DNA of 32,840 nucleotides from Alphaproteobacteria bacterium (GTDB lineage Bacteria; Pseudomonadota; Alphaproteobacteria; Micropepsales; Micropepsaceae), in the NCBI GenBank assembly GCA_947474645.1, contig CANJJD010000002.1, positions 166,745 to 199,584 on the forward strand, written 5' to 3'. Of the stretch, positions 17,463-25,629 are shown in pieces. Position 1 is the first letter of the stretch; every line of letters starts with the position of its first letter. A model generated the notes under the pieces. The model ran no database searches. It saw only the letters and a program-made list of their open reading frames with translations, and was not told the DNA's origin. Position numbers and translations under genes: made by a program.

Positions 17463-18119
17463 TCAAAACAGGGTCGGCTGGTCGACCCTTTTCTCCGGCG
17501 CCATGGACCAATCGCCGTCCTGGGTGATCAGCAGCGCTTTGATGTCCGCAAGGCTCCCCGGCTTTTCGCCCAGCCACAGCGCCCAGTCTCCGGGTTGGAT
17601 GACGGCAGGCATCCGGTCGGTGATCCTGGCGATCAAGGGATTGGGCGGGGTCGTCACCATCACGAAGGTCAACAGCTCGCCGCCATCATCATGCTGCCAG
17701 CGTTCGAAGATCACGGCAATTGCCATGGGCTTGCCGTCGTTGGGGGTGATGGTGTGCTGGACGGTCTTTTTGCCGACCTCCTCGCCTTCGTTGAAGGTCT
17801 TGACGATCAAAAGCCCGCGCCGGTGCGCGAAGGCTTCCGCGAAGGTCGGCAAGGTGTCGATCGTTTCGGCCCGCGCATGGATGTGGTCGGGCCTGGCGCC
17901 GGGCGCCTTGGCGCTCCTTTTGGCGAAGCCCCAGCGCATGCGCTTCATGTTGTAGACGCCATCCTCCCACACCAGCACCGAGGCATCGCGGACGGGCGTG
18001 ACCGTCTCAACCTCCTCAGGCGCGGATTTGGATGGAATCGATGCGGTGAACTCGTCGTTGATAGAATAGAGGCCGTGCAACGCCCGCCATGTCATCATCT
18101 GGGTGAACTTGCCGCACAT
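17463..18119 (-). CDS. SOS response-associated peptidase (SRAP/YedK-HMCES) family, divergent
   Basis: SRAP proteins cap abasic sites in single-stranded DNA through a covalent link with Cys2. This 218-aa protein keeps the start MCGKF with Cys2, WGFA at about 63-66, ARAET at about 82-86 and DRMP at about 168-171. The other active-site positions differ from YedK/HMCES: His81 sits where Asn normally precedes the ARAET-type motif, the usual FYEW block reads FNEG (Glu111 retained), and the His before DRMP is Thr167. It may be a distinct subfamily with altered chemistry. Its ATG overlaps the UPF0314 stop by 1 nt (TAATG), so it is the last gene of the leftward series. Confidence 0.82.
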   Translation of the reverse strand: MCGKFTQMMTWRALHGLYSINDEFTASIPSKSAPEEVETVTPVRDASVLVWEDGVYNMKRMRWGFAKRSAKAPGARPDHIHARAETIDTLPTFAEAFAHRRGLLIVKTFNEGEEVGKKTVQHTITPNDGKPMAIAVIFERWQHDDGGELLTFVMVTTPPNPLIARITDRMPAVIQPGDWALWLGEKPGSLADIKALLITQDGDWSMAPEKRVDQPTLF

Positions 18120-18694
18120 TAATGGCGCGCCCCGGCCTGCCAGTCATGGATCGCCGGGATTGGCGGCGCGATCAGGCCGATCACGTTCAGGGTCAGATTG
18201 TCCCGGATCATGCAGGCAGTGAAGATTTCCAGCACCAATGCCAGCCCGATGACGATGCGCGCCCGCACCCGCGAGGCAAAGATAAAACCGCTCGACATCA
18301 TCACCGTGTCGGACAGCGAATTGAGGACGCTGTCGCCGACATAGCCGGCGGCGATGGCCTGCTGGCGGTAATGCTGGATCACGGCGGGGGAATTCTCGGT
18401 CATCTCCCAGGCGATCTCGATACCCATGGCGATCAATAGCCGCGCGGGCAACGGCAGGCGCGGCGCCACCAGCTTCAGCAGCCAGAAGAAAATGAAGCCG
18501 TGGATGATGTGGGAAAAACTGTACCAGTCGGTGAGGTGCTGCGAGGTGTCGGGGCTGAAGGGATCGCCGGCCCATAACAGGATGCGCCCGCTGGCGGCGA
18601 TCAATGGCTGGCCGAGGCTGTGCAGCACCCCGATCTGGACCGCGACCAGCGCCGCCGCGCCAAGCGCATAGGGCCAAGCAGATTTGGTCGTCAT
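18119..18694 (-). CDS. UPF0314 / DUF2585 family membrane protein
   Basis: This 191-aa integral membrane protein of unknown function matches the alphaproteobacterial UPF0314/DUF2585 family. Diagnostic segments are HLTDWYSFSHIIHGF, GIEIAWEMTENSP and YVGDSVLNSLSDT. I see about five hydrophobic stretches. The start ATG 18694 overlaps the MFS stop (ATGA); the open frame upstream to 18814 is antisense-like sequence within the MFS gene and was rejected. Its stop overlaps the SRAP start by 1 nt. Conserved His, Asp and Glu within membrane segments hint at catalysis or metal binding, but nothing is established. Confidence 0.88.
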   Translation of the reverse strand: MTTKSAWPYALGAAALVAVQIGVLHSLGQPLIAASGRILLWAGDPFSPDTSQHLTDWYSFSHIIHGFIFFWLLKLVAPRLPLPARLLIAMGIEIAWEMTENSPAVIQHYRQQAIAAGYVGDSVLNSLSDTVMMSSGFIFASRVRARIVIGLALVLEIFTACMIRDNLTLNVIGLIAPPIPAIHDWQAGARH

Positions 18695-19947
18695 ATGTGG
18701 CGAGTCTCGCGCATGCCCAACAGTACCGGCAGCACGCACAGCCCCACCAGCGCGATCATCACGCCGGGCATGATGGCCAGCCCCGTGCGCTCCACCAGTG
18801 CTTGCGCCGCCCAAGGTGTTATCCCGCCGAACAAAGCGGTGGCGCCGGTGGCGCCCAGCGCCAGGCCGCTGAGCCGGCCTTCGCCGGGAAACTGCTCGGC
18901 GGTGGCCACGGCGCCCACCGCGCTGACCGCGCCGGCCAGCCCCGCCAGGATCACGGCGCCCAGCAGGGCTCGCGCGGTTGAGCCGCTGGCCATCAACCAG
19001 AACAGGGTGATGGGCAGCACGGCGCTGAGCAGACCGAGGGCGACCAGCACCGGCTTGCGGCCCAGCCGATCCGACAAGGCGCCCACCAGCGGCGTCACGC
19101 CGATCACCACCACGGCCGCCAGGGTGGAAAGACCCAGCGCCATCTTTTCTGTTTGCGCACCGGCGGAGGCGAGAAACGCTGGGACGTGCGTGATGCCGAC
19201 ATAATAGGTGATCGAACCCAGCGCCGAGATGGCGAAGGCGCGGCCGATGCCGGCACGGTGATGGGTGAGGGTGTAGCGCAGCGGTTTTGCCGGCGCGGTG
19301 CCGGCGGCGCGCTGGCGCTCATAGTCGGGCGATTCCTGCATCGCCGAGCGGGCGATCCACACCGCGAAGGCCAGCACTGCGCCGAACAGGAAGGGAATGC
19401 GCCAACCCCAGCCATCCAGTGCGGCGGGCGAGAGCATGTGCACAGTCAGGGCGCAAATGCCCACCGCCACAAGGGCGCCGATCTCGCTGGCGGCGGAGGC
19501 GCAGGAGGTGATCAGCCCGCGCCGGTGGGGCGCGGCGCCTTCCAGCAGATAGGCCACCACCCCGGTATATTCGCCGCCCACCGAAAAGCTGATCACGCAG
19601 CGCGACAGCAGCAGCAGCCATCCCGCCGCCGGCCCGATCGCGGCATGGGTGGGCAGCGCGGCAGTGGCCAGCATGGTGACGGTCATCACCGCCATGGATG
19701 ACAGCATCATCACCCGCCGGCCGAAGCGGTCGCCGATATGGCCGAACACGATGGCGCCCAGCGGCCGCAGCAGATAGGCGACGGCAAAGCCCGCCAGCGC
19801 GATGGCCAGCGAATCCTGGCCGCCGCCGAAGAACACCCGCGACAGCACGGTGGCGAAATACAGATAGAGGGTGAAATCGTACCATTCGACGATGGTCGAG
19901 ATGGCGGCGATCGTCATCGAGGCGCGGGAAATGCCGTGACCTGTCAT
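18691..19947 (-). CDS. MFS transporter, metabolite:H+ symporter type
   Basis: From ATG 19947 (GAGGT 8 nt upstream) the protein has 418 aa and about 12 membrane helices. The N-terminal motif EWYDF (about 21-25), followed by YLYFATVL, and the loop 2-3 motif GDRFGRR are typical of the metabolite:H+ symporter group (ProP, ShiA, KgtP). A dicarboxylate, shikimate or betaine-like solute is possible; sequence alone does not decide. An upstream open frame to 20064 would add 39 residues not seen in the family and run into the GST gene, so I rejected it. The stop overlaps UPF0314 (ATGA). Confidence 0.9.
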   Translation of the reverse strand: MTGHGISRASMTIAAISTIVEWYDFTLYLYFATVLSRVFFGGGQDSLAIALAGFAVAYLLRPLGAIVFGHIGDRFGRRVMMLSSMAVMTVTMLATAALPTHAAIGPAAGWLLLLSRCVISFSVGGEYTGVVAYLLEGAAPHRRGLITSCASAASEIGALVAVGICALTVHMLSPAALDGWGWRIPFLFGAVLAFAVWIARSAMQESPDYERQRAAGTAPAKPLRYTLTHHRAGIGRAFAISALGSITYYVGITHVPAFLASAGAQTEKMALGLSTLAAVVVIGVTPLVGALSDRLGRKPVLVALGLLSAVLPITLFWLMASGSTARALLGAVILAGLAGAVSAVGAVATAEQFPGEGRLSGLALGATGATALFGGITPWAAQALVERTGLAIMPGVMIALVGLCVLPVLLGMRETRHI

Positions 19948-19981
19948 AGCCGACCTCAATACCGCAAAGCCTGCCGCGCGG

Positions 19982-20629
19982 CTATTTCGATGCGGCCTTG
20001 AAAACCGCCAGTTGCGCGGCGAATGCGCGCTGAAAGGCAGGCCGCGCTTCGCCGCGGGCGACATAGGCGGCGAGGTTGGGAAAGTCCTCCAGGATGCCGG
20101 AGCCGGCCAGCCGGCGCAGCACCCCGATCATCAACAGGTCGCCGGCGCTGAACGCGCCGTCCAGCCAGTCGGAATTGCCAAGCCGGTTGGACAGCGGCCT
20201 CAGCCGGTCGCGGATGCGGTCTTTGACCAGCGGCAGGCGCTCCGCGTTCCAGGACTTGTCGCCCTCCAGCAGTTCAGCGATATCGAGATTGACGATCGGC
20301 GGCTCGATGGTGCTGTGGGCGTCAAACATCCAGACAATGGCGCGCGACCGCGCATTGGCATCGGTGGGCAGCAGGCCGGCATGGGTCTGCGCGATATGCA
20401 GCACGATGGCGCCGGACTCGAACAAGACAAAATCGCCGTCCTCATAGGTCGGGATCTGCCCATAGGGCTGGCGCGCCAGATGCGCAGGCTTTTTCAATTC
20501 TTCAAACGAAACCAGACGAACGTCATAGGGCTGGCCGACTTCCTCCAGCGCCCAGCGCACCTGCATGTCCCGCGCCAGTCCTTGGCCCTGGTCGGGCGAG
20601 TTGGCGAAGGCGGTGATGGTGGGTTTCAT
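19982..20629 (-). CDS. Glutathione S-transferase family protein
   Basis: This 215-aa protein has the two-domain GST layout. The thioredoxin-like N-terminal half has QIPTYEDGDFVLFESGAI, giving the cis-Pro and the Glu-Ser pair that binds the glutathione gamma-glutamyl group. An all-helical C-terminal half includes SAGDLLMIGVLRRL. The N-terminus carries an extended loop with no obvious catalytic Cys or Ser, so the class is uncertain. GGAGGG lies 6 nt before the ATG. It sits 14 nt after ABC-F and 34 nt before the MFS gene, all leftward. Confidence 0.88.
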   Translation of the reverse strand: MKPTITAFANSPDQGQGLARDMQVRWALEEVGQPYDVRLVSFEELKKPAHLARQPYGQIPTYEDGDFVLFESGAIVLHIAQTHAGLLPTDANARSRAIVWMFDAHSTIEPPIVNLDIAELLEGDKSWNAERLPLVKDRIRDRLRPLSNRLGNSDWLDGAFSAGDLLMIGVLRRLAGSGILEDFPNLAAYVARGEARPAFQRAFAAQLAVFKAASK

Positions 20630-20643
20630 CGGTAGCCCTCCGC

Positions 20644-22275
20644 TTACAAATGGCCCGGATGAAGACCCGGCGCTTCGTGGCCCGTGCGTGCCACATATTC
20701 GGTGTAGCCGCCGGTGTATTGATGGATACCCTCCGGCGTCACTTCCAGCACCCGGTTTGAAAGCGCGGCCAGGAAATGGCGGTCATGCGAAACAAACAGC
20801 ATGGTCCCTTCAAAATCCGCCAGGGACGCGATCAGCATCTCCTTGGTCGCCATGTCCAGGTGGTTGGTGGGTTCGTCCAGGACCAGGAAGTTCGGCGGAT
20901 CGAACAGCATCTTGGCCATGACCAGACGCGCCTTCTCGCCGCCGGACAGAACACGGCAAGTCTTTTCGATATCATCGCCCGAAAAGCCGAAGCAACCGGC
21001 CAGAGAGCGCAGCGCGCCTTGGCCTGCCTGCGGAAAGGATTTGTCCAGCGACTCGAACACCGTGTCTTCGCCGTCCAGCAGATCCATGGAGTGTTGGGCG
21101 AAATAGCCCATCTTCACGCTGCTGCCGAGATTGACGATGCCCTGATCGGGCGTGGCCGTGCCGGCCACCAGCTTGAGCAGGGTGGATTTGCCCGCACCGT
21201 TGGCGCCCAGCACGCACCAGCGCTCCTTGCGGCGAACAAGGAAATCCAGCCCCACATAGATCGACTGGCTGCCATAAGCCTTGTGAACATTCTTGAAGCC
21301 GGCCACGTCATCGCCCGAACGCGGCGGCGTGCGGAATTCGAAGCGAACGTTTTCGCGGCGCCGGGGCATCTCCACCCGTTCGATCTTGTCCAGCTTCTTG
21401 ACGCGGCTCTGGACCTGGGCGGCGTGCGAGGCGCGCGCCTTGAAGCGCTCGATGAACTTTATCTCCTTGGCCAGCATGGCCTGCTGACGCTCGAATTGCG
21501 CCTGGCGCTGCTTTTCGCTCAACGCCCGCTGCTGCTCGTAGAAATCGTAATTGCCCGAATAGGTGGTGAGCGATCCGCCGTCGATTTCCACCACCTTGCC
21601 GATGATGCGGTTCAAGAATTCGCGGTCGTGCGAGGTCATCAGCAATGCGCCGTCGTAATTCTTGAGGAAATCCTCCAGCCAGATCAGGCTTTCCAGGTCG
21701 AGATGGTTGCTCGGCTCGTCCAGCAGCATGCCGTCGGGCCGCATCACCAGGATGCGGGCAAGCGCCACGCGCATCTTCCACCCGCCGGAGAGCAGGCCGA
21801 CATCGCCGTCCATCCGTTCCTGGCTGAAACTCAGGCCCGCCAACACCTCGCGGGCGCGCGCATCCAGCGCGTAGCCGTCCAGCTCTTCGAAGCGGGCCTG
21901 CACTTCGCCGTATCGCGTCACCAGCGCATCCATGTTGTCGATCTGATCGGGGTCGACCATCGCCGCTTCGAGCTGCGCCATTTCGGCGGCCAGCGCGCTG
22001 GCGGGGCCCACCCCGTCCATCACCGCCATCACGGCGCTCTGGCCCGACATTTCGCCGACATCCTGGCTGAAATAACCGATGGTCATGCCGGGATCGATCG
22101 TCACCTGGCCATCGTCCGGCTTGTCCTGGCCGGCGATCATCCGGAACAGGGTGGATTTGCCCGCGCCGTTGGGCCCGACCAATCCCACCTTCTCGCCCTT
22201 CTGGACGCCCATCGCGGCATCGATGAAGAGGAGCTGGTGGCCGTTCTGTTTGGAGATGTTGTCGAGGCGGATCAT
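20644..22275 (-). CDS. ABC-F family ATPase (translation-associated)
   Basis: This 543-aa protein has two fused ABC domains and no membrane segments, the ABC-F layout of ribosome-associated factors (EttA, Uup, YbiT, YheS). Domain 1 has Walker A GPNGAGKS at about 34-41, signature LSGGW at about 162-166 and Walker B DEPSNHLD at about 186-193. A charged linker (about 240-310) corresponds to the P-site tRNA interaction motif. Domain 2 has GANGAGKS at about 357-364, LSGGE at about 443-447 and DEPTNHLD at about 467-474. The subfamily is not certain. Antibiotic resistance is not implied. It lies 72 bp downstream of guaA. Confidence 0.93.
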   Translation of the reverse strand: MIRLDNISKQNGHQLLFIDAAMGVQKGEKVGLVGPNGAGKSTLFRMIAGQDKPDDGQVTIDPGMTIGYFSQDVGEMSGQSAVMAVMDGVGPASALAAEMAQLEAAMVDPDQIDNMDALVTRYGEVQARFEELDGYALDARAREVLAGLSFSQERMDGDVGLLSGGWKMRVALARILVMRPDGMLLDEPSNHLDLESLIWLEDFLKNYDGALLMTSHDREFLNRIIGKVVEIDGGSLTTYSGNYDFYEQQRALSEKQRQAQFERQQAMLAKEIKFIERFKARASHAAQVQSRVKKLDKIERVEMPRRRENVRFEFRTPPRSGDDVAGFKNVHKAYGSQSIYVGLDFLVRRKERWCVLGANGAGKSTLLKLVAGTATPDQGIVNLGSSVKMGYFAQHSMDLLDGEDTVFESLDKSFPQAGQGALRSLAGCFGFSGDDIEKTCRVLSGGEKARLVMAKMLFDPPNFLVLDEPTNHLDMATKEMLIASLADFEGTMLFVSHDRHFLAALSNRVLEVTPEGIHQYTGGYTEYVARTGHEAPGLHPGHL

Positions 22276-22295
22276 AAATCGTGCAGGTCGAAGCT

Positions 22296-22331
22296 GGGGC
22301 GATCAAAACCTTGCGGATTGATCGTCGCCCC
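22296..22331 (-). other. Imperfect intergenic hairpin between guaA and the ABC-F gene
   Basis: GGGGCGA (22296-22302) pairs with TCGCCCC (22325-22331), extended by TCAA/TTGA with a 3-nt bulge. It lies in the 72-bp gap, with no T-run on either strand. It could be an mRNA processing or stability element rather than a terminator. Confidence 0.35.
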
Positions 22332-22347
22332 TAGGCCAGAACCTGGC

Positions 22348-23883
22348 TCACTCCCACTCTATGGTCCCAGGAGGCTTCGACGTGATGTCGTAGACCACCC
22401 GGTTGATGCCGCGCACTTCGTTGACGATGCGGGTGGCGGTGCGGGCCAGGAAACTGTGCTCAAAGGGATAATAGTCCGCGGTCATGCCGTCGCTGCTGGT
22501 CACGGCACGCAGGGCGCAGACATGGTCATAGGTGCGGGCATCGCCCATCACGCCGACGGTCTTGACCGGCAGCAGCACGGCAAAGGCCTGCCAGATCTTG
22601 TCGTAGAGGCCGGCCTTGCGGATTTCGTCGAGATAGATGACGTCGGCCTTGCGCAGGATCTCCAGTTTCTCGTCGGTGATCTCGCCGGGGATGCGGATGG
22701 CCAGGCCCGGGCCGGGAAAGGGATGACGTCCGACGAAAGCGGGCGGCAGGCCCAGTTCGCGGCCGAGGGCGCGCACTTCGTCCTTGAACAGGTCGCGCAG
22801 CGGTTCCACCAGCTTCAATTTCATGAAGTCGGGCAGGCCGCCGACATTGTGATGGCTCTTGATGGTCACCGACGGCCCGCCGGTGGCCGAGACGCTTTCG
22901 ATCACATCGGGATAGAGCGTGCCCTGGGCGAGGAATTCCGCGCCGCCGACCTTGTGGCTTTCCTTGTCGAACACATCGATGAAGGCGGCGCCGATGATCT
23001 TTCGCTTCTGTTCCGGATCGCTGATGCCTTTCAGGCGGCCCAGGAACATCTCGCGCGCATCGGCATGGATCAGCGGGATGTTGTAATGATTGCGGAACAG
23101 CGTGACCACTTCCTCGGATTCGCCGGACCGCATCATGCCGGTGTCGACGAAAATGCAGGTCAGTTGCTCGCCGATCGCTTCGTGGATCAGCACGGCGGCG
23201 ACGCTGGAATCCACGCCACCCGACAAGCCGCAGATCACCTTGCCTGTGCCGACCTGCTTGCGAATCTTGTCCACCATGGCGGCGCGGAAGGCGTGCATGT
23301 TCCATTCCGGCTCGATGCCGGCGATGGTGCGCACGAAATTGGACAGCAAGGTCGCGCCGCGCGGGGTGTGCACCACCTCCGGGTGGAACTGCACGCCATA
23401 GAAGCGGCGCTTCTCGTCGGCGATTACGGCATAGGGTGAGGACTCGCTCGTCGCCACAACGGCGAAGCCGGGCGGGATGGCGGTGATCTTGTCGCCATGG
23501 CTCATCCAGACCGGCTCGCTGCCCGATTCCGCCAGGCCTTCCAGCAGGGGCGACTTGGTTTTCACATGGATGTCGGCGCGGCCGAATTCCTGGTTGTGGC
23601 CGGCTTCGACCTTGCCGCCCAACTGGGCGCTCATGGTCATCTCGCCATAGCAGATGCCCAGCACCGGCACGCCGGCCTCGAACACGCTCTGCGGGGCGCG
23701 CGGGGCGTTCTCTTCATAGACCGAGCGCGGACCGCCGGAGAGGATGATGGCGCGCGGCTTCTTGGCCAGCGCGTCTTCCGCCTTGTTGAAGGGCACGATC
23801 TCGCAATAGACCCCGGCTTCGCGCACGCGCCGCGCGATCAGCTGCGTGACCTGGCTGCCGAAATCCAGAACCAGCACGCTCAT
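22348..23883 (-). CDS. guaA: GMP synthase (glutamine-hydrolysing) GuaA
   Basis: GuaA converts XMP to GMP using ATP and glutamine. The 511-aa protein starts with the class-I amidotransferase domain: nucleophile Cys78 in GICYGE, with His167 and Glu169 in FHPEV. The ATP-pyrophosphatase domain has the PP-loop SGGVDSS at about 221-227, followed by the dimerisation domain with the standard C-terminus KPPGTIEWE. Full length and all catalytic residues are present. The ATG overlaps the stop of the TPR gene (ATGA). guaB, the preceding enzyme, is encoded about 5 kb to the right in the same orientation. Confidence 0.98.
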   Translation of the reverse strand: MSVLVLDFGSQVTQLIARRVREAGVYCEIVPFNKAEDALAKKPRAIILSGGPRSVYEENAPRAPQSVFEAGVPVLGICYGEMTMSAQLGGKVEAGHNQEFGRADIHVKTKSPLLEGLAESGSEPVWMSHGDKITAIPPGFAVVATSESSPYAVIADEKRRFYGVQFHPEVVHTPRGATLLSNFVRTIAGIEPEWNMHAFRAAMVDKIRKQVGTGKVICGLSGGVDSSVAAVLIHEAIGEQLTCIFVDTGMMRSGESEEVVTLFRNHYNIPLIHADAREMFLGRLKGISDPEQKRKIIGAAFIDVFDKESHKVGGAEFLAQGTLYPDVIESVSATGGPSVTIKSHHNVGGLPDFMKLKLVEPLRDLFKDEVRALGRELGLPPAFVGRHPFPGPGLAIRIPGEITDEKLEILRKADVIYLDEIRKAGLYDKIWQAFAVLLPVKTVGVMGDARTYDHVCALRAVTSSDGMTADYYPFEHSFLARTATRIVNEVRGINRVVYDITSKPPGTIEWE

Positions 23884-24275
23884 CGGGCGGCGTTCGCCGT
23901 CGTCGAAGAGTGGTTCTTGTCCAGCGCCGAGATGCCTTTCAGCGCGGTGGGCTCCGCCGGGTCGATGCCCAGGGCAGCGTCATAGAAATTGCGGGCGTAA
24001 TCGGGCTGGCCGGTTTCGGCATAGATGTCGGCCAGCGCGACATAGGATGTGGGCCGCGCCGGATCGGCGACGATGGCCGATTGCGCCAGGCGCACCGCCA
24101 GTTCGGTTTCGCCCTTGGTGGCGGCGGCATGAGCCTGGACCAGGAGAGATTCCACCGTCACCGGCGCCACCACTTTGGCGGCGGGCTTGATGGGCTTGGC
24201 CGGCTTGGGGGCGGCCAAAGAGGGAGCGGTGGCCAAAACAAGGGCGGCCAGGAGAGGAATCGCGCGGCGGGTCAT
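23880..24275 (-). CDS. Small exported TPR-repeat protein, function unknown
   Basis: From ATG 24275 the protein is 131 aa; ATG 24287 would add four residues. It has a Sec-type signal peptide (basic MTRR, hydrophobic core, cleavage expected after SLAA), a Lys/Pro/Ala-rich spacer, and two tetratricopeptide-like units at about 45-112 ([20 protein letters not shown], then [20 protein letters not shown]). TPRs mediate protein contacts; no enzyme motif is seen. The gene lies between rsmB and guaA and overlaps guaA by 4 bp, so it is likely expressed with both. No clear Shine-Dalgarno. Confidence 0.75.
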   Translation of the reverse strand: MTRRAIPLLAALVLATAPSLAAPKPAKPIKPAAKVVAPVTVESLLVQAHAAATKGETELAVRLAQSAIVADPARPTSYVALADIYAETGQPDYARNFYDAALGIDPAEPTALKGISALDKNHSSTTANAAR

Positions 24276-24316
24276 GGGGCCGACCATAAGCCATTTTGGC
24301 GGGGTGTAACCATGCG

Positions 24317-25540
24317 TCATTCGCGGCGGAGCCCCGCACAATAAAAGCCGTCTGTGCCGGTTTTGGCCGGGCTGGCCCGGAAATCCCCGGCCAGACCGGG
24401 CGGCGGGCTGGAACCCCAGCCTTTCGCCAGATCGATGGGAACAAAGCCGGGCCGGCGGGCCTGCAGGGCGGCCACCCGGTCCTGGTTCTCGGCAGGCAGG
24501 ACCGAACAGGTGGCATAGACCAGCCGGCCGCCCGCTCCGACAAGGCCGGCGGCCTGGTCCAGCAGCTTGTCCTGGGTTTCCGTCAGGGCCGCCAGCCAGC
24601 CCGGAGTCATGCGCCAGCGCAGCTCCGGCTGGCGCCGCCAGGTGCCGGTGCCGCTGCACGGCGCATCCACCAGCACCAGGTCGAAGGTGCCCGATGGCTG
24701 GCCATGGTCCAGCGGCAAGGTCTTGATGATGGTGGCGCCGGCGCGGGTGGCGCGCTTTTCCAGTTCGAACAGCGCCTCGCCGCGCACATCACAGGCGATG
24801 ATCTCGCCCTGGTTCTGCATCGCCGCCGCCAGGGCAAGACTCTTGCCGCCGGCGCCGGCCGCCAGGTCCAGCACGCGCATTCCGGGCTGCGCGCCACAGA
24901 GAGCAGAAGCGATTTGCGCCGCCTCGTCCTGGAATTCGAAAACGCCGGATTCAAACAAGGGTGATTGGGACAGGTTGCCTGCATCGCCGGTGATGCGGAT
25001 GCCGTGCGGCGCATAGGGCGTGGGCGCGGCAGGGATTTCGAGCGCCGCCAGCAAATCTTCCCGCGATGTCTTCAAGGTGTTGACCCGGATGTCGGTGGGC
25101 GCGCGCGGAATGAATGCGGCCATTTCTTCCGCCAGGCGTTCGCCGAAAGCACGCCTGAGTTCGTCTTCCAGCCAGGCGGGATATTCGCCGCGCACCCAAT
25201 CGGGCGCGGGCGGCGGCGTGGCGGCGATGGCGGCTTGCTCCGCATCGCTGAGCGGCGCCGGGCCATAGCCGCCGGCAAACAGCGCAGCGACGTCTTCGCC
25301 GCTGTCCAGCAGCGCCGCGATCATGCGGGCGCGGGGTGTGCCCTCTCCCATCCGGTGTGCCAGGCGGGCATGGGCGCGCTGCACCGAAAACACCTGCTCG
25401 GCGATGGCGCGGCGGTCCTTGGAGCCGGCGAAGCGCCGGATGCGGAACCAGCTTTTGAGAAAGCGGTCGGTGGGCTGGCTGGTCTTTTCCAGCCCCTCCA
25501 GGATCTCGATGGCCATCTGCAGGCGGGCGGCGGGGGTCAT
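24317..25540 (-). CDS. rsmB: RsmB/NOP2-type rRNA cytosine-C5 methyltransferase
   Basis: This SAM-dependent RNA m5C methyltransferase has 407 aa. The N-terminal helical part (about 1-145) is followed by an RNA-binding stretch with RVNTLKTSRE, the SAM motif DLAAGAGGK at about 225-233, motif IV APCSGTGT with Cys295, and motif VI ATCSVLP with Cys345. The paired Cys residues are the release and catalytic cysteines of the NOL1/NOP2/Sun family. The guaB-rsmB-guaA neighbourhood fits 16S rRNA methyltransferase RsmB, although this protein lacks a strongly recognisable NusB-like domain. The exact target base is inferred, not shown. Confidence 0.88.
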   Translation of the reverse strand: MTPAARLQMAIEILEGLEKTSQPTDRFLKSWFRIRRFAGSKDRRAIAEQVFSVQRAHARLAHRMGEGTPRARMIAALLDSGEDVAALFAGGYGPAPLSDAEQAAIAATPPPAPDWVRGEYPAWLEDELRRAFGERLAEEMAAFIPRAPTDIRVNTLKTSREDLLAALEIPAAPTPYAPHGIRITGDAGNLSQSPLFESGVFEFQDEAAQIASALCGAQPGMRVLDLAAGAGGKSLALAAAMQNQGEIIACDVRGEALFELEKRATRAGATIIKTLPLDHGQPSGTFDLVLVDAPCSGTGTWRRQPELRWRMTPGWLAALTETQDKLLDQAAGLVGAGGRLVYATCSVLPAENQDRVAALQARRPGFVPIDLAKGWGSSPPPGLAGDFRASPAKTGTDGFYCAGLRRE

Positions 25541-25629
25541 TTTTTGAGATCAACCAAGGTGTTAAGCCGGAAATACGCCCCACTTCCTTAAACCCAAAAG
25601 TGAGGATTGCTCTTATAGAGTGCGAGCCC
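25541..25629. promoter_or_regulatory. Divergent spacer between rsmB and the membrane protein
   Basis: This 89-bp region is relatively AT-rich (for example the CTTATAGAG segment near 25611-25619) and must hold at least one promoter. I could not assign -35/-10 pairs with confidence. A GTG at 25600 is in frame with the plus-strand gene, but ATG 25630 is the better start. Confidence 0.3.

Noticed and set aside
19948..20064. N-terminal extension of the MFS gene
   Set aside because: It overlaps the GST coding end and precedes a well-placed GAGGT and ATG at 19947.
20776..23439. 887-codon plus-strand open frame across the ABC-F and guaA genes
   Set aside because: It is antisense to two clear genes, has a His/Gln/Ala/Gly-rich composition typical of mirrored GC-rich codons and no recognisable domain.
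25561..25594. Two TTAA sequences upstream of the membrane protein as a CtrA box
   Set aside because: The spacing is far larger than the 7 bp of a CtrA TTAA-N7-TTAA site.
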